A stretch of DNA of 64,000 nucleotides from Pithys albifrons albifrons (taxonomy: Eukaryota > Chordata > Aves > Passeriformes > Thamnophilidae), in assembly GCF_047495875.1 (NCBI RefSeq), contig NC_092461.1:44719601-44783600 (forward strand), written 5' to 3'. Of this stretch, positions 1 through 16,697 are shown in pieces; within the stretch, counting starts at the first letter, position 1; the number at the start of each line of letters is the position of its first letter. The notes beneath the pieces are model-generated. The model ran no database searches, was not told the DNA's origin, and saw nothing but the letters and a program-made list of their open reading frames with translations. The translations under genes were made by a program, and so were the position numbers.

Positions 1-531
<531 letters not shown>

Positions 532-3500
532 TAAAATCAAGCAATTGTATTATCAGGTATTAAGCTCTTTATCAGAAAGAAAAACAAAAAATGCAACCAA
601 AGAATGCTATCCTACATATTTTCAAGGATGTTTTAGATTATTTTCACTTGTAAATATTAATAAAATTTTATGACAAACCAGGAAAAAATGCCTTTGATTA
701 TCAAAGTTATAGTGCACAAATATCATTCAAGTACTTTTCAGCTGGATTTATGTAGCATATTTTGACTACTCCTGGTAATATTTGACTGAAAAGAAACGAT
801 ATTTCTTCATTTTAACCCAATTCAAAAGTTGTTTTTATCAGGATATGAAATCCGTATTCTCTCAGCAAAATTTCTCATTGTAATAAGACTGTTTAAAACT
901 TTTTTCTAGTATTATTTCCTATACTATAATAAAGTGATCACAGAACATTAGATACAATCAAAGGACAAGTAATATGGACATTTCAGAGGTATTTCCTCTT
1001 AAAAAGATAGTCTTCCAAAATCACTATTGCTATTTATCACTTAAAATAAAGACTTACCAAAATTTTTGCCAATTAGAATACGACAAAAAGATTAATAACT
1101 CCCTCTTACAGAAATTAAAACTCATATTAGTTGAAATTAAGAGAAAATTGTTCTTTCTTCTTGTAAATTAAAATGAAAAAAATTAAAAAATGAACTCTCA
1201 TTACTTAAATTTTTGAAGAGAGTTATTATTTCAAATAGTTTATTTTTAGTTCAGCGATCCTTTTAAACTACACATTTGATGTGGACAGTAATTTCAAACT
1301 GAAAAGCATTTGCTTTTGTATTTGTGAAATGCTATGCGAGATACATTTTCTTGCTTTGTAGCTGAGTTTTACTAAATATGACATTGTCTTGCATACCCAT
1401 TTTTGTTTTTAATGCATTAATGCCTTGTTACAAAATTGCACAACCTCTATTCCTCTTGTAAGTAAGAGCAATAAGAACAAAATGTGGTCTCTTCAGGCCT
1501 CAGAGAGAGCTTCTGTCCTCTCTGACACTTCTTTTCCATTGCCGCTAATTTTTTTCACTCTTGGCACTTGCCATCCATTGGGCTGATATGCACGTTGTTC
1601 AGATTCAGCAATCCAGAGAGATCCCACTCACATACAGATGTGTGTATTCTTAGACACCTCTGTGTAGAAGTACATGTAAAAACACATCTATATGTGTTTA
1701 TGCAGATGCACTTAGATATACAGTTACATGTTTGGATGCAAAGAAAAAGTTGTTTCTTAAATCAAATAATGGAAGAGATCTTTACAGTATACTGAAAGAA
1801 AACATTTTCTAAACTACTATTATGCTTAGACTTACTATTTTTACATAGTTTACATTTAAATTCTAAGGAATTTATAAATTAGCTTTTTAAAGACTAGTTC
1901 TAGTCTTGGCTATCCTTGCTCTGCTTCTGCTTGCAAATCTTCAGCTCCACTGTCTTGAGACAAAATAATTTTTTTTTAAATATGCACATTTAATACTATA
2001 ACGAAATGGCTTTCGTATATGATTAAAAAAACCAAAAACAAAAACAAAAGAAATCCCCATATTTTGCCCAGTTCTTTACATTTCACCTTTGTCCTGAAAA
2101 ACACACATACTTTTTCTAGCCTTCATGAGGGCAAATACCAAAACTTCTACAGTATGAGTAGTTCTTTGAAAGAGTTTTAATTTCTCAGTCAGGGAAAAAT
2201 ATTTATAGAACATGCCTAGAACCTTCATATACTTTTTAGATTTTTCTAACAGGAGAGGAACAGTTTGTACCAATACACATTTGCTGCAAAGTTACACCTT
2301 AACATTGCATCAGTGTCACAATTGCAGAGTAGTTTATTTCCTTTTAAGCTCCCATCTCCCTATACCTTCTCTCTTATGACATTGGGTAAGTGCAAGGTAC
2401 TGTTTTCCATGGCTGTATGCTGAAGTGTTCCTGTACCAAGGAGTCAGAGGCATACATGAAAAGAAAAAGATCTACAGAGAGTGAACAAAAATAACTATCA
2501 ATTTTTGTGCTTTCAGTATACTTTTAAAATTTATTCCTGTTCTACAGGCAAAAATAAGATAGATAATCTTCTGGTATTTTGTTATAAATCAGTGTTATTT
2601 TAGGTTCCATTGAAATGACAGAAGTGATAAATGGCAGTGCCATTCTTCATTGTAATGAAGTGTTCATCATGTAGCCTAATTATGAGTATTTAAATACTAG
2701 AAATGCTGATAGCAAACTACTGATTGGAGCACTAGTCATATTTGTCTGAGTATACACTGTGCAGCAGGATATTCTGACTTATTGACAGGGGGTCTCTTAC
2801 AAAAAAAGATGTGTGTTATAAATATTAGAGCAGCTTTATCTATGTAAATAAGACCTCCTCTAAAAATTTTGTGTCACCTCCTGTGTTAGAGCTTGTTTCA
2901 GTCCTGTCTGCTTCTGAGTCTTCCATAAAAAAACCTTACAAAGTAATGATAACATCCCAGTTATTTAAGAATAGTGATCAGTTAAGGTAGAAAAGGACAT
3001 TGGAGTCATCTTACATGAACACAGAGTATTTCTTATTCCAATTCCTATAAACCCATACTGTTTTCTCACATCAGAGAAAACCCAGGTGACATGTAAATCT
3101 ATAAGATAAGATGAGCACCAAGAGCAAAAAATTATACAAGCATCACACTTATAAATTAAATTTCAGTTGATCTGGTTTTGAGTCAAACGACCAAGCAAAG
3201 GCATCATACATAATCCCCCCTTAAAAATTATTCTTAATTTTTTTTTCTTGTGTGATTATTCATTTTTTTCATCTCTGTATTTTTCTGCTGTTTGGGGTGG
3301 TGTATGTAGTCTTTGAACACAAAGTACATATGACAGGATTTCTTTTATGTCTTTGGACATTCAACTTAATTTCAACATGACTTGACTAGCCTGATAGTTG
3401 TATTACATTTATAAGGTCCATGCCTTTTTTACACCTTCTGTCTCAAGTATGCTTTTAATAATGGGACTAACAAAGCAGAGCAAGATTAAATTATCTATTT

Positions 3501-3540
3501 CCAAGATGTCTTCTATTTTGTATATATCACTGAGGGGGAA

Positions 3541-3569
3541 AAAGAAGAAGAAGAAGAAGAAGAAGAAGA
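3541..3569. repeat. (GAA)n microsatellite
   Basis: An almost pure AAG/GAA trinucleotide run of about nine units sits in intron 1. The strand is all purine, so it could form a triplex if it expanded; at this length that is only a formal possibility. Confidence 0.95.
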
Positions 3570-4716
3570 CGTAGTAGAAAAAGCAAGTTGTTGCCTAGTA
3601 GGTTTCAGCAACATGTAATTTTAAGTTCATGTGGGAACTAGCAAGGCCCAAAATGTTCAGTTTTTCTGCTTCTAGGATTATCTTCATTTGTGTAACTCCC
3701 TATTACTTTATTTCTATGCTCTTTTATATGTTATTTCAAGGGAGTGGAACACTGATAAAAGAAAACACATGTTTTGGAGATTTAATTTGTCTTCTCATCT
3801 TTTGCCAGACTCCTTTAGATCTTCAGGCTCAGACTCAGGGGACATAAATATTGATATATCGACTTCCTCAGTGCATTGGCATTAGTCATGCAGTTCTTTG
3901 AATGGATTTCACAAAGCTGAATTAGGCATCTAAGTAAATCAGAGAGAGAATTACGAGTATCTAAAGGGTCCTTGTAAGATCCTGCTGTTAATTGTCACTT
4001 TATAATTATGAAAGGGTTTTTCAATAATCCATCAGAGTCCCGTATACAACAGTATGCCTGATCTAAGCACTGTCATAGCAAAAAAGGGGGAAACCATTGT
4101 CAAAAGAGCAAACAGTTGTTTGGAATCGATAATAGCATCTAAAAAAGACAAGCGAGGAGATATCAAACAACACTGTCACACTCAGCTTTTCCTTGACAGG
4201 GACAGCACACATGCTGTCCTTAAGCAGTCATCATGTTTTGTGGTGCTTTCTAAATGGGATTTTGAGTTGTGGTTTGTTTGTTGGGTTTGGGTTTGTGGTT
4301 TTTTGTTTTGTTTTGTTTTTTCCATAACTTCTCTGTCACCGCTTTGGACTGAGTTTCAGCTGGCATAAAGCCACTGGAGTCTCAGAGCAGACTCAAATAA
4401 TTCTATGTCTGTTTATCGATGATTTTAAAGGTAGAAATTCAGAGTATGATTCTTTGATAATATAAAGTAGCTTGATGATATTTGTGCCAAATGGATAGAC
4501 AAAGCAAAAGAATGGATCAACATATCCTCCATATACCTTACTTAGTTGTTCTAAAAGACTCCCATATTTTTTGTTATAAAATAGCATAATCAAATAATAT
4601 TTATTAACAGTGTTTCTGGCTTTTGTTTCCTGCAATACATATCAGCTCAAGGAGTTTAACCTTATTTCTCATCTTGCTAAGGCACTAACCTGAAATGTTA
4701 TCATTATATTAATAAT

Positions 4717-4740
4717 ATACAATAATTAATATTATTGTAT
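4717..4740. repeat. Perfect A+T-rich inverted repeat
   Basis: Arms ATACAATAAT (4717-4726) and ATTATTGTAT (4731-4740) are exact reverse complements around a 4-nt loop. The hairpin lies 126 nt before the acceptor of window exon 2. In such A+T-rich sequence it may be a chance structure. Confidence 0.8.
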
Positions 4741-4834
4741 TAATATTGTAAAATAGATATGTGGAGGGAAAAAATTGTCAGGGAAGGAGCATAGTTTTAA
4801 AATACAGGTTTATTGAATTTAACTGTTTCTTTAA

Positions 4835-7473
<2,639 letters not shown>

Positions 7474-7662
7474 GTGTAACTGTTAACACTTACTCCTGCT
7501 TGGATCCTGGCATACCAGTGCATGGACGTCGTTATGGACATGATTTCTCTATAGGTTCCACTGTCTCATTTAGTTGTGATCCAGGTTATAGGCTGAGTCA
7601 TGAGGAGCCTTTGCTATGTGAAAAAAATCACTGGTGGAGTCACCCACTCCCAACTTGTGATG
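7474..7662 (+). CDS. CSMD3: CSMD3 window exon 3: Sushi/CCP domain (pair a)
   Basis: One symmetric 1-1 exon of 189 nt encodes a whole complement-control (Sushi/CCP) module with its linker VTVNTYS. All four cysteines are present (YSCLDPG, FSCDPGY, LLCEK, PTCD), with the conserved Gly-Tyr after the second and the Trp pair before the fourth, as expected for the C1-C3, C2-C4 pairing. The segment PGIPVHGRRYGHDFSIGS is the strongest evidence for CSMD3; CSMD1 as I recall it reads differently here. The acceptor CATCTAG follows a long T tract and the donor is GATG|GTAAGG. Confidence 0.93.
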
Positions 7663-7932
7663 GTAAGGATAAATGGGTTAAATACAGAGTACCTTAAAAT
7701 ATACAAATTTTGCCAAACTATTATTACTCAAAATGAGTCAAATATTGAAGCTTGGAAAACCTCTATTTCCAGAAAAAAAAAAAAAAAGAATAGAGGAAAT
7801 AAATGTCATATAACTCTGTGAAGAGACATATAACCATTAAAGCAGAGAATGATATGTAATTATTTATCTCTCCAGATTACTGAAGGTATATCTATCTGAA
7901 TAGAAGTTACTGGGAGTGAACAGATTACAAGG

Positions 7933-8507
7933 TGTGGTGTGTTCACCTTGTCTAAATGCCGAGTGCCACCCAGCCGCTCTATCACTTCCCTTCCCAGCTG
8001 GACAGGGGAGAGAGCAAGGTGGGAGGAAAAAGAAATGACACACACCATGGGTTGCGATAAGGCAGCTTATATTTATGCAAAAAGGGAAAAAAAATTGAAA
8101 GCAGCGTGTACATGCATAAAGCAGAAGCAAGCAGTTAATCTCCATTTCCCACAAGCAGCAATGGCTGGCCACTTCTCTGAAAAGCAGAGAGCTCCAGCAC
8201 GTGTAATGCTTGTCAACAGGCAGCTATTGCAAGGCAGTGAATGCCTCCCTTCTGGCTCCTTGCCTCAGTTTTATACCTGGGTTGACATCATATGGTATGG
8301 AATATCCCCTTGGTCAGTGTGGGTCAGTGGCCTTCCTTAGTCTCCTCTTAGGATCTCACCCCTGACTGAAGGACTGTTACAGCGCTGTGCTCAGCAGATG
8401 CCAAAACATGGGCTTGTTATCAACACTCCTCTAGCTACTAATGCAGAGCACAGCACTCTAAGGGATACTATGGGAAAATAAATTCTGGCTCAGCCAGACA
8501 CACTACA
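7933..8507 (-). mobile_element. Solo ERV LTR with 5-bp target duplication CAAGG
   Basis: The element starts TG and ends CA on the + strand and is flanked on both sides by CAAGG (7928-7932 and 8508-8512), as expected for a retroviral insertion reduced to one LTR. Read on the - strand it begins TGTAGTGTGTCTGGCTGAGC, like the start of a common avian ERV LTR group (recalled as ERVL-type). A TATAAA box lies at about 8270-8275 on that strand, which sets the orientation. It is richer in G+C and CpG than the surrounding intron. Open frames of about 60-130 codons inside it on both strands show no viral protein motif. The family name needs a repeat-library search. Confidence 0.8.
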
Positions 8508-11500
8508 CAAGGTTAATGTATATTTGCTTGTAAAGTACTCATTACAAGCTACAAATATTTGCGTTTCTGTATCCATCTATGGATACAGGTGTACCAACAT
8601 ATAAAACATGCAATGAAGTTTATTTATACCAGACTTAAGACCTGGATTTTCTCCTGTTTGATGCCGATCACTGTGTTCCTAGATTGTTGCCAGAACTTGA
8701 TACCTTTCAATCATTGTAGGAGTTATTAGGGCCACATTATACCTGATCATTAAGTATATGATTATTAAACCAGACAAAAGTGGGATAGAGTAATAGGTCT
8801 CCACCATATTATTAAAATTTCTATTGTAAAATTATCTAGTATTTTCAGTCATCTCTTTTAATCGAATTGTTCATTTTAAAGTTTTCCCAGTTAGGATGAT
8901 ATCAATTATATGTAATATTAAAAACATATATTTTAACATTCATTAAATTGTGTTATTTGAGATGTTTACTTCTTGAAATAATTTTCTTGCTTGGAGCACA
9001 ACACACGTTTTTCTGATGATAAAATTGTTGTTAGGAATAAAAGAACCATTTAAATCTAGGATAGTATTTAACAAAAAATTTCTTCTGATCTTTTATGAGC
9101 TACACAATGCACATGTTAGTATGTTTTTCTGAACCAGTTCTTAGTGTCTCAGGACACTCATTTAGAAAGAAAAATATAAATCTGAATGAAGACTGATGAA
9201 GAAGCTCACTGAACTATGTGTGATTTGCTATATGGAAATCTTCATTTTCAGTGTATTTCTGTATTTGAAAAACTGTAAGGATTTTCTTGGCCTTCAGTTT
9301 GTGTAGATAGGAAGTGCCTTGTGGTCTTTATATTTCAGTAAGTGGAAAGTGTCAGTAAATGATGATATTAAAAACGTGGTGGTAGGAAGGGGCGTGAATA
9401 ATCACTTTCCTGAAAATGACACTCCTAAAAGCCCATTTCCTAAAAGATTCTATGTCTCACTCAGGTTTTGGAATGAAGAATTACAGGGTTTCCCCTATTT
9501 GCAGTCAAGGGCATTATATTTTGGTGAACAGGCCTTAAAATTAAGATGTATTTTCTCATGGTGATAGGCACTAATTGGTAACTAGGTAAAACAACCAGTA
9601 TTAACACACTTTGTATCAATACTGCACTTCATTGTGAAATAAATTTACATATTATGATAAATTTCTTCTTAAAGGTGCTAAACTAACATGCAATTCATTA
9701 AGTAAATTAGGGGTTTTCTCTCCAGAGCACATTGCTAAATGGCAATTGTCCATTCAATGACTACATTCTGAAGGTAGGATTAAGTACTTTTATTTTAACA
9801 AATTTAATCAATTACTGGTTGAACTAATTTTAATTTCATTGCTGATTTTCTTCTTTAGAGGAATGTTTTTTAATAGGATCCAGAGTCCTTGCAATCCCAG
9901 GGACAAAAGGGCACTTGTTAAATATGCAGTTCTTTGCATAAACTGAAAGTATGGGTTTGTATTAATCATGCCACTAATAAACACATCAATCGCTGCTATT
10001 GCTCATTCAGTATGTTACTCTGATAGTTTCTAAGAAGCATAATTCATTTTTGATCATTCTTTTTAGTAATTGCATTGCTTTTTCAGAAATGCATCATGTA
10101 TTCATATGCAGACAGACCATGATAATTGTGCAGACAGATAATGACAACTCAAGAATGTATGAGTTTGGGAGGAGAAGTGGGTAGAGAAAAAAAATTAAAC
10201 TTAGAGCAAGTTCCTGCTCAAAGCAGAAGATGGTGTTGACTGAAAATCTATTCTTTGAAATACTGCTAACTGATTTTTTCATGATGTTTTTGAATGTTGC
10301 ACAGATAAACGTCTGCCCCCCGAAATAGAGATAAAATAAATGGTTTTGAGATTTGCTGAGAAAATATTTCTTGTACTACATTTATACCATTCTTATCTTA
10401 CAACTACATATGATACACTGTGTACCTATATATCTGGAAAGTGCTGAATTTCTCTACTGTAATCACCTTCCAGTGCTTCACTAAAAATTCTATCTCAACA
10501 TGCCCTTTCTATATGAATATTATAAGAGAATTTTGTTTTTAAACTTTGAATATGTGTGAGGAAACCTACTCTACTCCATATATGGATTATTTTAATAATC
10601 CCAATTAAAAATACAGGAAAATTAATGTAAAAGTTAGATACCTAATTAAGAGTGCAAATTGCTCTTTATTCCCTTCTTTATAACATGAAATTGAATTCTA
10701 AAAGATAATAATTCTTATTCATTATTTGATTTAAAGTAAATATTGTTATTCCACCTGATCTTCATTTACGTAATAAAATTAATAAATAGAAGGAAAAATG
10801 TTAAAGAGAGATAGAAAACTTTTAACGTTTACACTGAAAACCCCTAGACGTCTAAATGAATTAGAAAATAGGACTACGCAGACACAACAGACATATTCAG
10901 GAAATATGGCTGAGATGTTATGCCATTTCTGTTGATATCTCTAAGATAAAAATAATACTTCTATTAAAATACAGCTCTTAAAAAACTATCTGCAAATATT
11001 GTGGTAGAGGCCAAAATTGGAAATAGATAACATATCTCAGTATATTTTAGATTAAAATAAGAAGGTAAAAATGCAAGTTTGTATTGTGAGTAATCTAGGC
11101 TACACTAGTTTCTGTTAAAATAATCTCTTGTGTATTATAACTCAAGACTAAGAGTTTCTTTCTGGAAGCTGATTATGATAATTTGATGTCCATATTTTTT
11201 ATTTACCACTACTGAACTGCATCCCATTTTAAGATTACATCTTCTGTAATTAGGGAAGACAAATGCTGAAGTTTCTTTGTCTATGAATCACAGGATATAA
11301 GATTCAAAGTCTACTTCACTGTTTCAATAAACTACATTTTATGTGTCACTTTTATTATCAAATTTCACAATAAATGAAAATCACCTTAAAATTACATTTT
11401 CAGTTGGAAGTTAGAGTTAATTAAGCAAATGAATGTAAGAGACCTTTGTGTGTTTGTGCACAGATATATTTGTTCAGAAGTATATATAGATAAACACATT

Positions 11501-12002
11501 TACATATAAATAGGTTTTGCTTTTTTTTTCTCTGTGATTCTTTCTGAACTAGCATATGGCATTAGTCTTTTGCCATGATACTTGAAATTGAAAACTAATC
11601 ATTATTACTAATCAATTATAGTTGTGTGTTTTCTCTTCCCTTCACCTCTGAAAAACGTAGTTTTCAGTTACTTGTACTTACAACAAAGTGAACTTACTGA
11701 TAAAAGGGGGTTTTTGAAGGTTTCTCTTCTTATGAATATTTTCTCTTCTCTGAAAAAGTTGAGGTGCATCATTGCATGTTAGTGTCTGAGTTATGGTTGG
11801 TGATCCATGGCTAGTCTTTTGAAAAAATCTTTATTTAAGAAAAGGATAGGTGATACAAGTTGAAAACATGGAAAATGTCAATTTCCAAGCTATCACCATC
11901 TTCAGTCAGAGTAAAAAGGGAAAACTCTATGGCTTTTTTTTCTTTACTGCATTACTAGTGAACACCATTTGTAGAAATACATGGGTAAAAGTTTGCATCT
12001 AT

Positions 12003-12008
<6 letters not shown>

Positions 12009-12064
<56 letters not shown>

Positions 12065-12163
12065 TATATATGTGTGTGTCTGTGTCTGTGTCTGTGTCTG
12101 TGTGTCTGTGTGTCTGTGTGTCTGTGTGTCTGTGTGTGTGTATACACACACACATATGTATAT
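12009..12163. repeat. Compound microsatellite (TA)n(CA)n(TATA)(TG/TCTG)n(TATACA)
   Basis: A run of about 21 TA units (12009-12051) passes into CA repeats, then ATATATATG, then a long TGTG/TCTGTG tract, and finally TATACACACACACATATG. The CA and TG blocks are complementary and adjacent, so the tract can fold on itself. Open frames of 70-130 codons across it are artefacts of the repeat. Confidence 0.97.
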
Positions 12164-15100
12164 CTGTGTTATCTTCCTCTTGCTTCACCAAAATAATTCA
12201 TATGTTCTTTTGATAGTTTTCTGTCCTTTTTGGATATAGTGAGTCTCTTCTTCTCACATCCAGATTTCTTGACACTTCATATTTTTGCTATACTCTACAT
12301 AATTCTGAGACTGACTTGTGTTACAACAAAATAAATTAGTTTTACATAGTAAATTTTATTCATAGATCTTGGGTGACAGAGAACATAATTGGTCATTGTT
12401 GAGCTTTATTCCGTGGTATAAAAAACAAAATTTAAGAGCATTTTCTGTGAATAAATTTTAAGCTAGCTATGCAGGATGACCCCTGCAGGAAGGGAACATA
12501 CAGACTGACTTCTTCAGTAAAAAATATATATGTACAAACCAGAAGACATGTGAAAGTGAAATGGAATAAAAACCTCAAACATCTATGAACAAATATGTCA
12601 TAATGCACTGTCAAGCGTCCTAGCAATATGTTTCTGTAGCATAGCTGCCGAGACAAGACAGACAGGTAGGAACTTGCAATTGCTGATACAGTGGTCATAG
12701 AGATGGAAAATGTATTTACAGAAGAAGATTAATAAATCCTGTCTCATCTAACTGATCCAAAGTCATAGATTCTTATATGGTTTGCCAGCCTACAAATGTG
12801 AGACCCTAAGAGGGCAGAGAACATAATGACAGTTTACTAGAAGAACAAATGGATAAAAATAGACCTTGAATAAATTTAGGCTATCAGACTATTTCAAGTA
12901 TTGCAAGATTTATTTCCTATAACAGTTTTATAGTAGCATGAAATATGGCATGAAATGGAACTTTGCAATTTTATGAATGACACAAGTCAAGTGTTTTCAC
13001 TACAACTATCCATGTATGCCAGGTATGAAGCATGGGCTGTGTCTCCCACTGAGAAACTTATGAGTAGCCTGACTAAAGCTTCTGAATTCGTCTGGGCCAA
13101 AAATTATTTTCCATCTATATAGGGTCATTTCTAATCTAGGCTTTCTTGCTGTCACTCTTTTCTGTGATTGATCATGCTAGTGAACTAAATAATTTACAGC
13201 AAAAGAAAGTGTAAGTAATCAGCCTGACACTATAAGAATTTGTTTCACCTGAACCACTGATGTAGTCACTGAACTCCACTATTAAATTAGAATCTTCATT
13301 CATAGTTATCCAAAACTTGCTTCTTGAATTGTCACATCATTTCTGATCACACAGTGCTGTAGAAGTACTTTATAATATATTTCCATGTACCTGTCTGTAT
13401 TCTATGCAGTCACTTTTAGATTTTGTTCTCTTTTTTTGTTCTTTTTTTTTTAATTGTTTTTCACTCTATTTGGAAAACATGATAGTTAAGGCAAAAAATT
13501 AGGTATATCTTAATTCAACTCCTCTGCTTGCATAAAACAAGAAATTATTCATTAGTGTGTTAACAATGCATTATTCCATTTTCCACATAAAACCTCCACT
13601 TTAGTGCTTCAGTTATTTGCTTAAGAATTCACTCTACTTTTGTTCTTTCCTAGCCTCCATCTCTGTATGATCAGATAAAGTGAAAGAAAGGTTTCTTGTA
13701 GAATCTGGAAATATGTGTGTTTGCTGTTTGCTATTTTTGTGTTTATTTTCATGTCTTTCCGTTTTCCTTTGCATTCTGAAAAACAGTCCAATACCAGTAG
13801 TCATATTATATGCTTGGGCTGTTTGCCATCTTATCAAGGCCAGTGCACATTTCCTATTTCAGATTTATCAACTTGGCTTTATTTTCTAAAATGCTGGGCC
13901 CTTGATGCCTTTTTTTTTTGCCATCTGCTAGCCTCCACAGCGTTACACTGAGTGCCTGATGGCATGGCATGGATGTTTTATCACCATTTGCATTTCTGAA
14001 AGGTTTTCCAAACACCCACTGTAAAATATAGGGGGGTTTGGTTTATTTTATATGATTATAAAAACTAATTGTATTTTCTTATTTAATGGATAAAGTAGAT
14101 AATTACCATGAGAAGCTCCACTAGCATGTCACAGCCATGATTCTGTTTTGCTAATATCTAGATATAGCAAGTTCAGGTGGTAAGTGGGCAGTATTTACCT
14201 TTACTGTCTCTTCATCAGAGAAGTGAGGAGGGAAATTAATATAGAAGGAAGTTATTTGCCTGTGGCAACAATAAGGAGATTGGGAAATTGTGGTCCTAGA
14301 ATGTGCTATTTCAGCCTGTGGTATTGGATTTGCAAATTTTCAGCTTACAACTAGACCAAAAATTCTAGAATTTTGGCAGGAGAAACAGCAAATAGAAAGC
14401 AATCATAAGGCTATCCAGACAAATAAGCATGTTTAAAACAAACAACAAAAAAAGTTAGTTAGAATGACCAAACAAATTTGAGGCAAAAGAGGGCAGTGTT
14501 CATCCTAGATTAAGGAAGAAGTTCCATGTCTGATTTATAAGAAAACTGTAATTAAAGGTATACTTCTTTTCATTCAGTGCCCTGAAAAGAGTGATGGCAT
14601 GCAGTCCCATAACCTCATTATGAAAAATTATTTATCTTTATGAAAACATTCCACAGTGCTACTTAAGTGTCTGAAAAATGCATATATCTCATTGAGACAA
14701 ATGTCTGCTTTGGTACAGCGTGAGGCAGAAGGTACATTCTAGATACTCTTTTAATTCACAATCTGGCTTGTTCTCAAATCAGTTTTGAATGTACATCTAG
14801 AAGCAGAAAATTATGACATCAACATATTCATTCACAAATATGTAACATTAATAGCAAAGGCAAAAATGGATATATAATTCCCATCATTTACCCCACTAAT
14901 GTATAGCAGAAATTGCCTTAAATAGAATAAATATCAAGGTATATCAGAAGAAACAGCATAATGTAACAAACTGCACAACACCTTTCTCCTGAGAAAGTAT
15001 GTAGATATTTGAGCACATATTGAAAAGCCAAACTTTTCCCACCTTTATGATTAATACTGTTGAGTGCTGCATTAGTAGTTCCTTCTGATTTGATAGGAGG

Positions 15101-16140
15101 AGGAGGAGCAGGTTAAACCAGTTAGTCATCTCTCAGAAAGAGGTATTTCTCCTCCAGTCTGTGCCAGGCTCCCTCTCTCACTCTCATTGTTGTGGCAGTG
15201 GGCTGGGAAGCACAGACACAAGCGACAAATAGGCAAATGACACCTTATACAACAAGGAGAAGAGGGATTGATAGTTGTATCAACTAGAATTACAGACACG
15301 TAGCTGTCACTTACATACCTCTAAAATTGCTTTTCAAGAACTTTAATATGTGCTAAAGAGAAAATCTTACTGTTAAATACAGGAATGCTGAGTACTGGCT
15401 AAGATTAAGGTGAGAGCTCAAAAAAACTATGGCTGTAACCAACAAAAATTCTGAAAGGACATTGGTTGAAAGCTTGACTACTTATGGCTGAAAAGGAAGA
15501 GTTTGTGTTAAGTACTTTGGAAGGACAGCTCATATGAAGAACTGCAATCAGTTTTATTAAAACATTCTATATTATTTGACCTTCTAGTGACAATAGCATA
15601 GTTCACTATTTTCATTTATGCTAAAATATGTCTACAAAATAATTTTGGCAATGCGTATAATTAGGCTAAGAAAAATAAAAGAAATAGTGGTTTGTAATCT
15701 TTATTAAACAAACAAAAAAAAGTAGTACTCGTTTGTCTTATAATGTATGTCCTGAAATAATCTATATTCAGACAACTATGATGTAATAACTTACTTTGTA
15801 CTGAGTATTAGTCATTGTTATTGATATATGATAATTATAAGGTATGAGTTTTATTACTAAAAATTACTCAATTAATTTTGTATTTCAAAAGCTCTGGAAT
15901 GCCAAATTGATGATTAAACTGTAATGGTGAACTGTGAGGTTATTTTTTCCAGTGTTATAATGACTAATTTTTTTTTTTTAATTTTGTGTTAATTCAAGCT
16001 GTACTTTAATTTTTGTGTTGCTCAACTACTGATTATTTTCAAAAAGTTTCTATTGAAACTATAGAAAGGTTTATTCTTTTATTAGCACTTGTCATTATCA
16101 CTTGCATTATAGATATAAATGCATACCAAATAATTATATA

Positions 16141-16165
16141 CAAGAAAGCATGTCATGCTTTCTTG
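16141..16165. repeat. 25-bp perfect odd palindrome
   Basis: CAAGAAAGCATG (16141-16152) and CATGCTTTCTTG (16154-16165) are exact reverse complements around a single T. It lies 410 nt before the acceptor of window exon 4. Confidence 0.9.
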
Positions 16166-16490
16166 CAAAAATATTTTAAGTTAGGAATTCTTCAATGGCG
16201 AGATCCACTACACACTATTTTAACTCTACCACCTTGGCTCCTATATTTTCTGCATTCATCTCTGCTGACCTCAAGACTTTCCTAAAGTCTCCAGAAAACA
16301 TGAAAAAACATCTAAGGAAGCTTGATTTTCATTTCCTTATGCCTATTAAACACATTGTTTATTCACTCATGTTTTTTTATATTGTGTAAAAATAGCATTT
16401 TAGAATGTGTAAAAATGTAGATATAGCTGAAATTGCTAAATAGTTCAAACAACTACTTCTAAGTAGTTTTTAAAGTCATGATTTTTTTAA

Positions 16491-16697
<207 letters not shown>

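Noticed and set aside
11850..12239. 129-codon frame and overlapping frames on both strands
   Set aside because: They are translations of the compound microsatellite (alternating Tyr-Ile, then Cys-Val, and so on).
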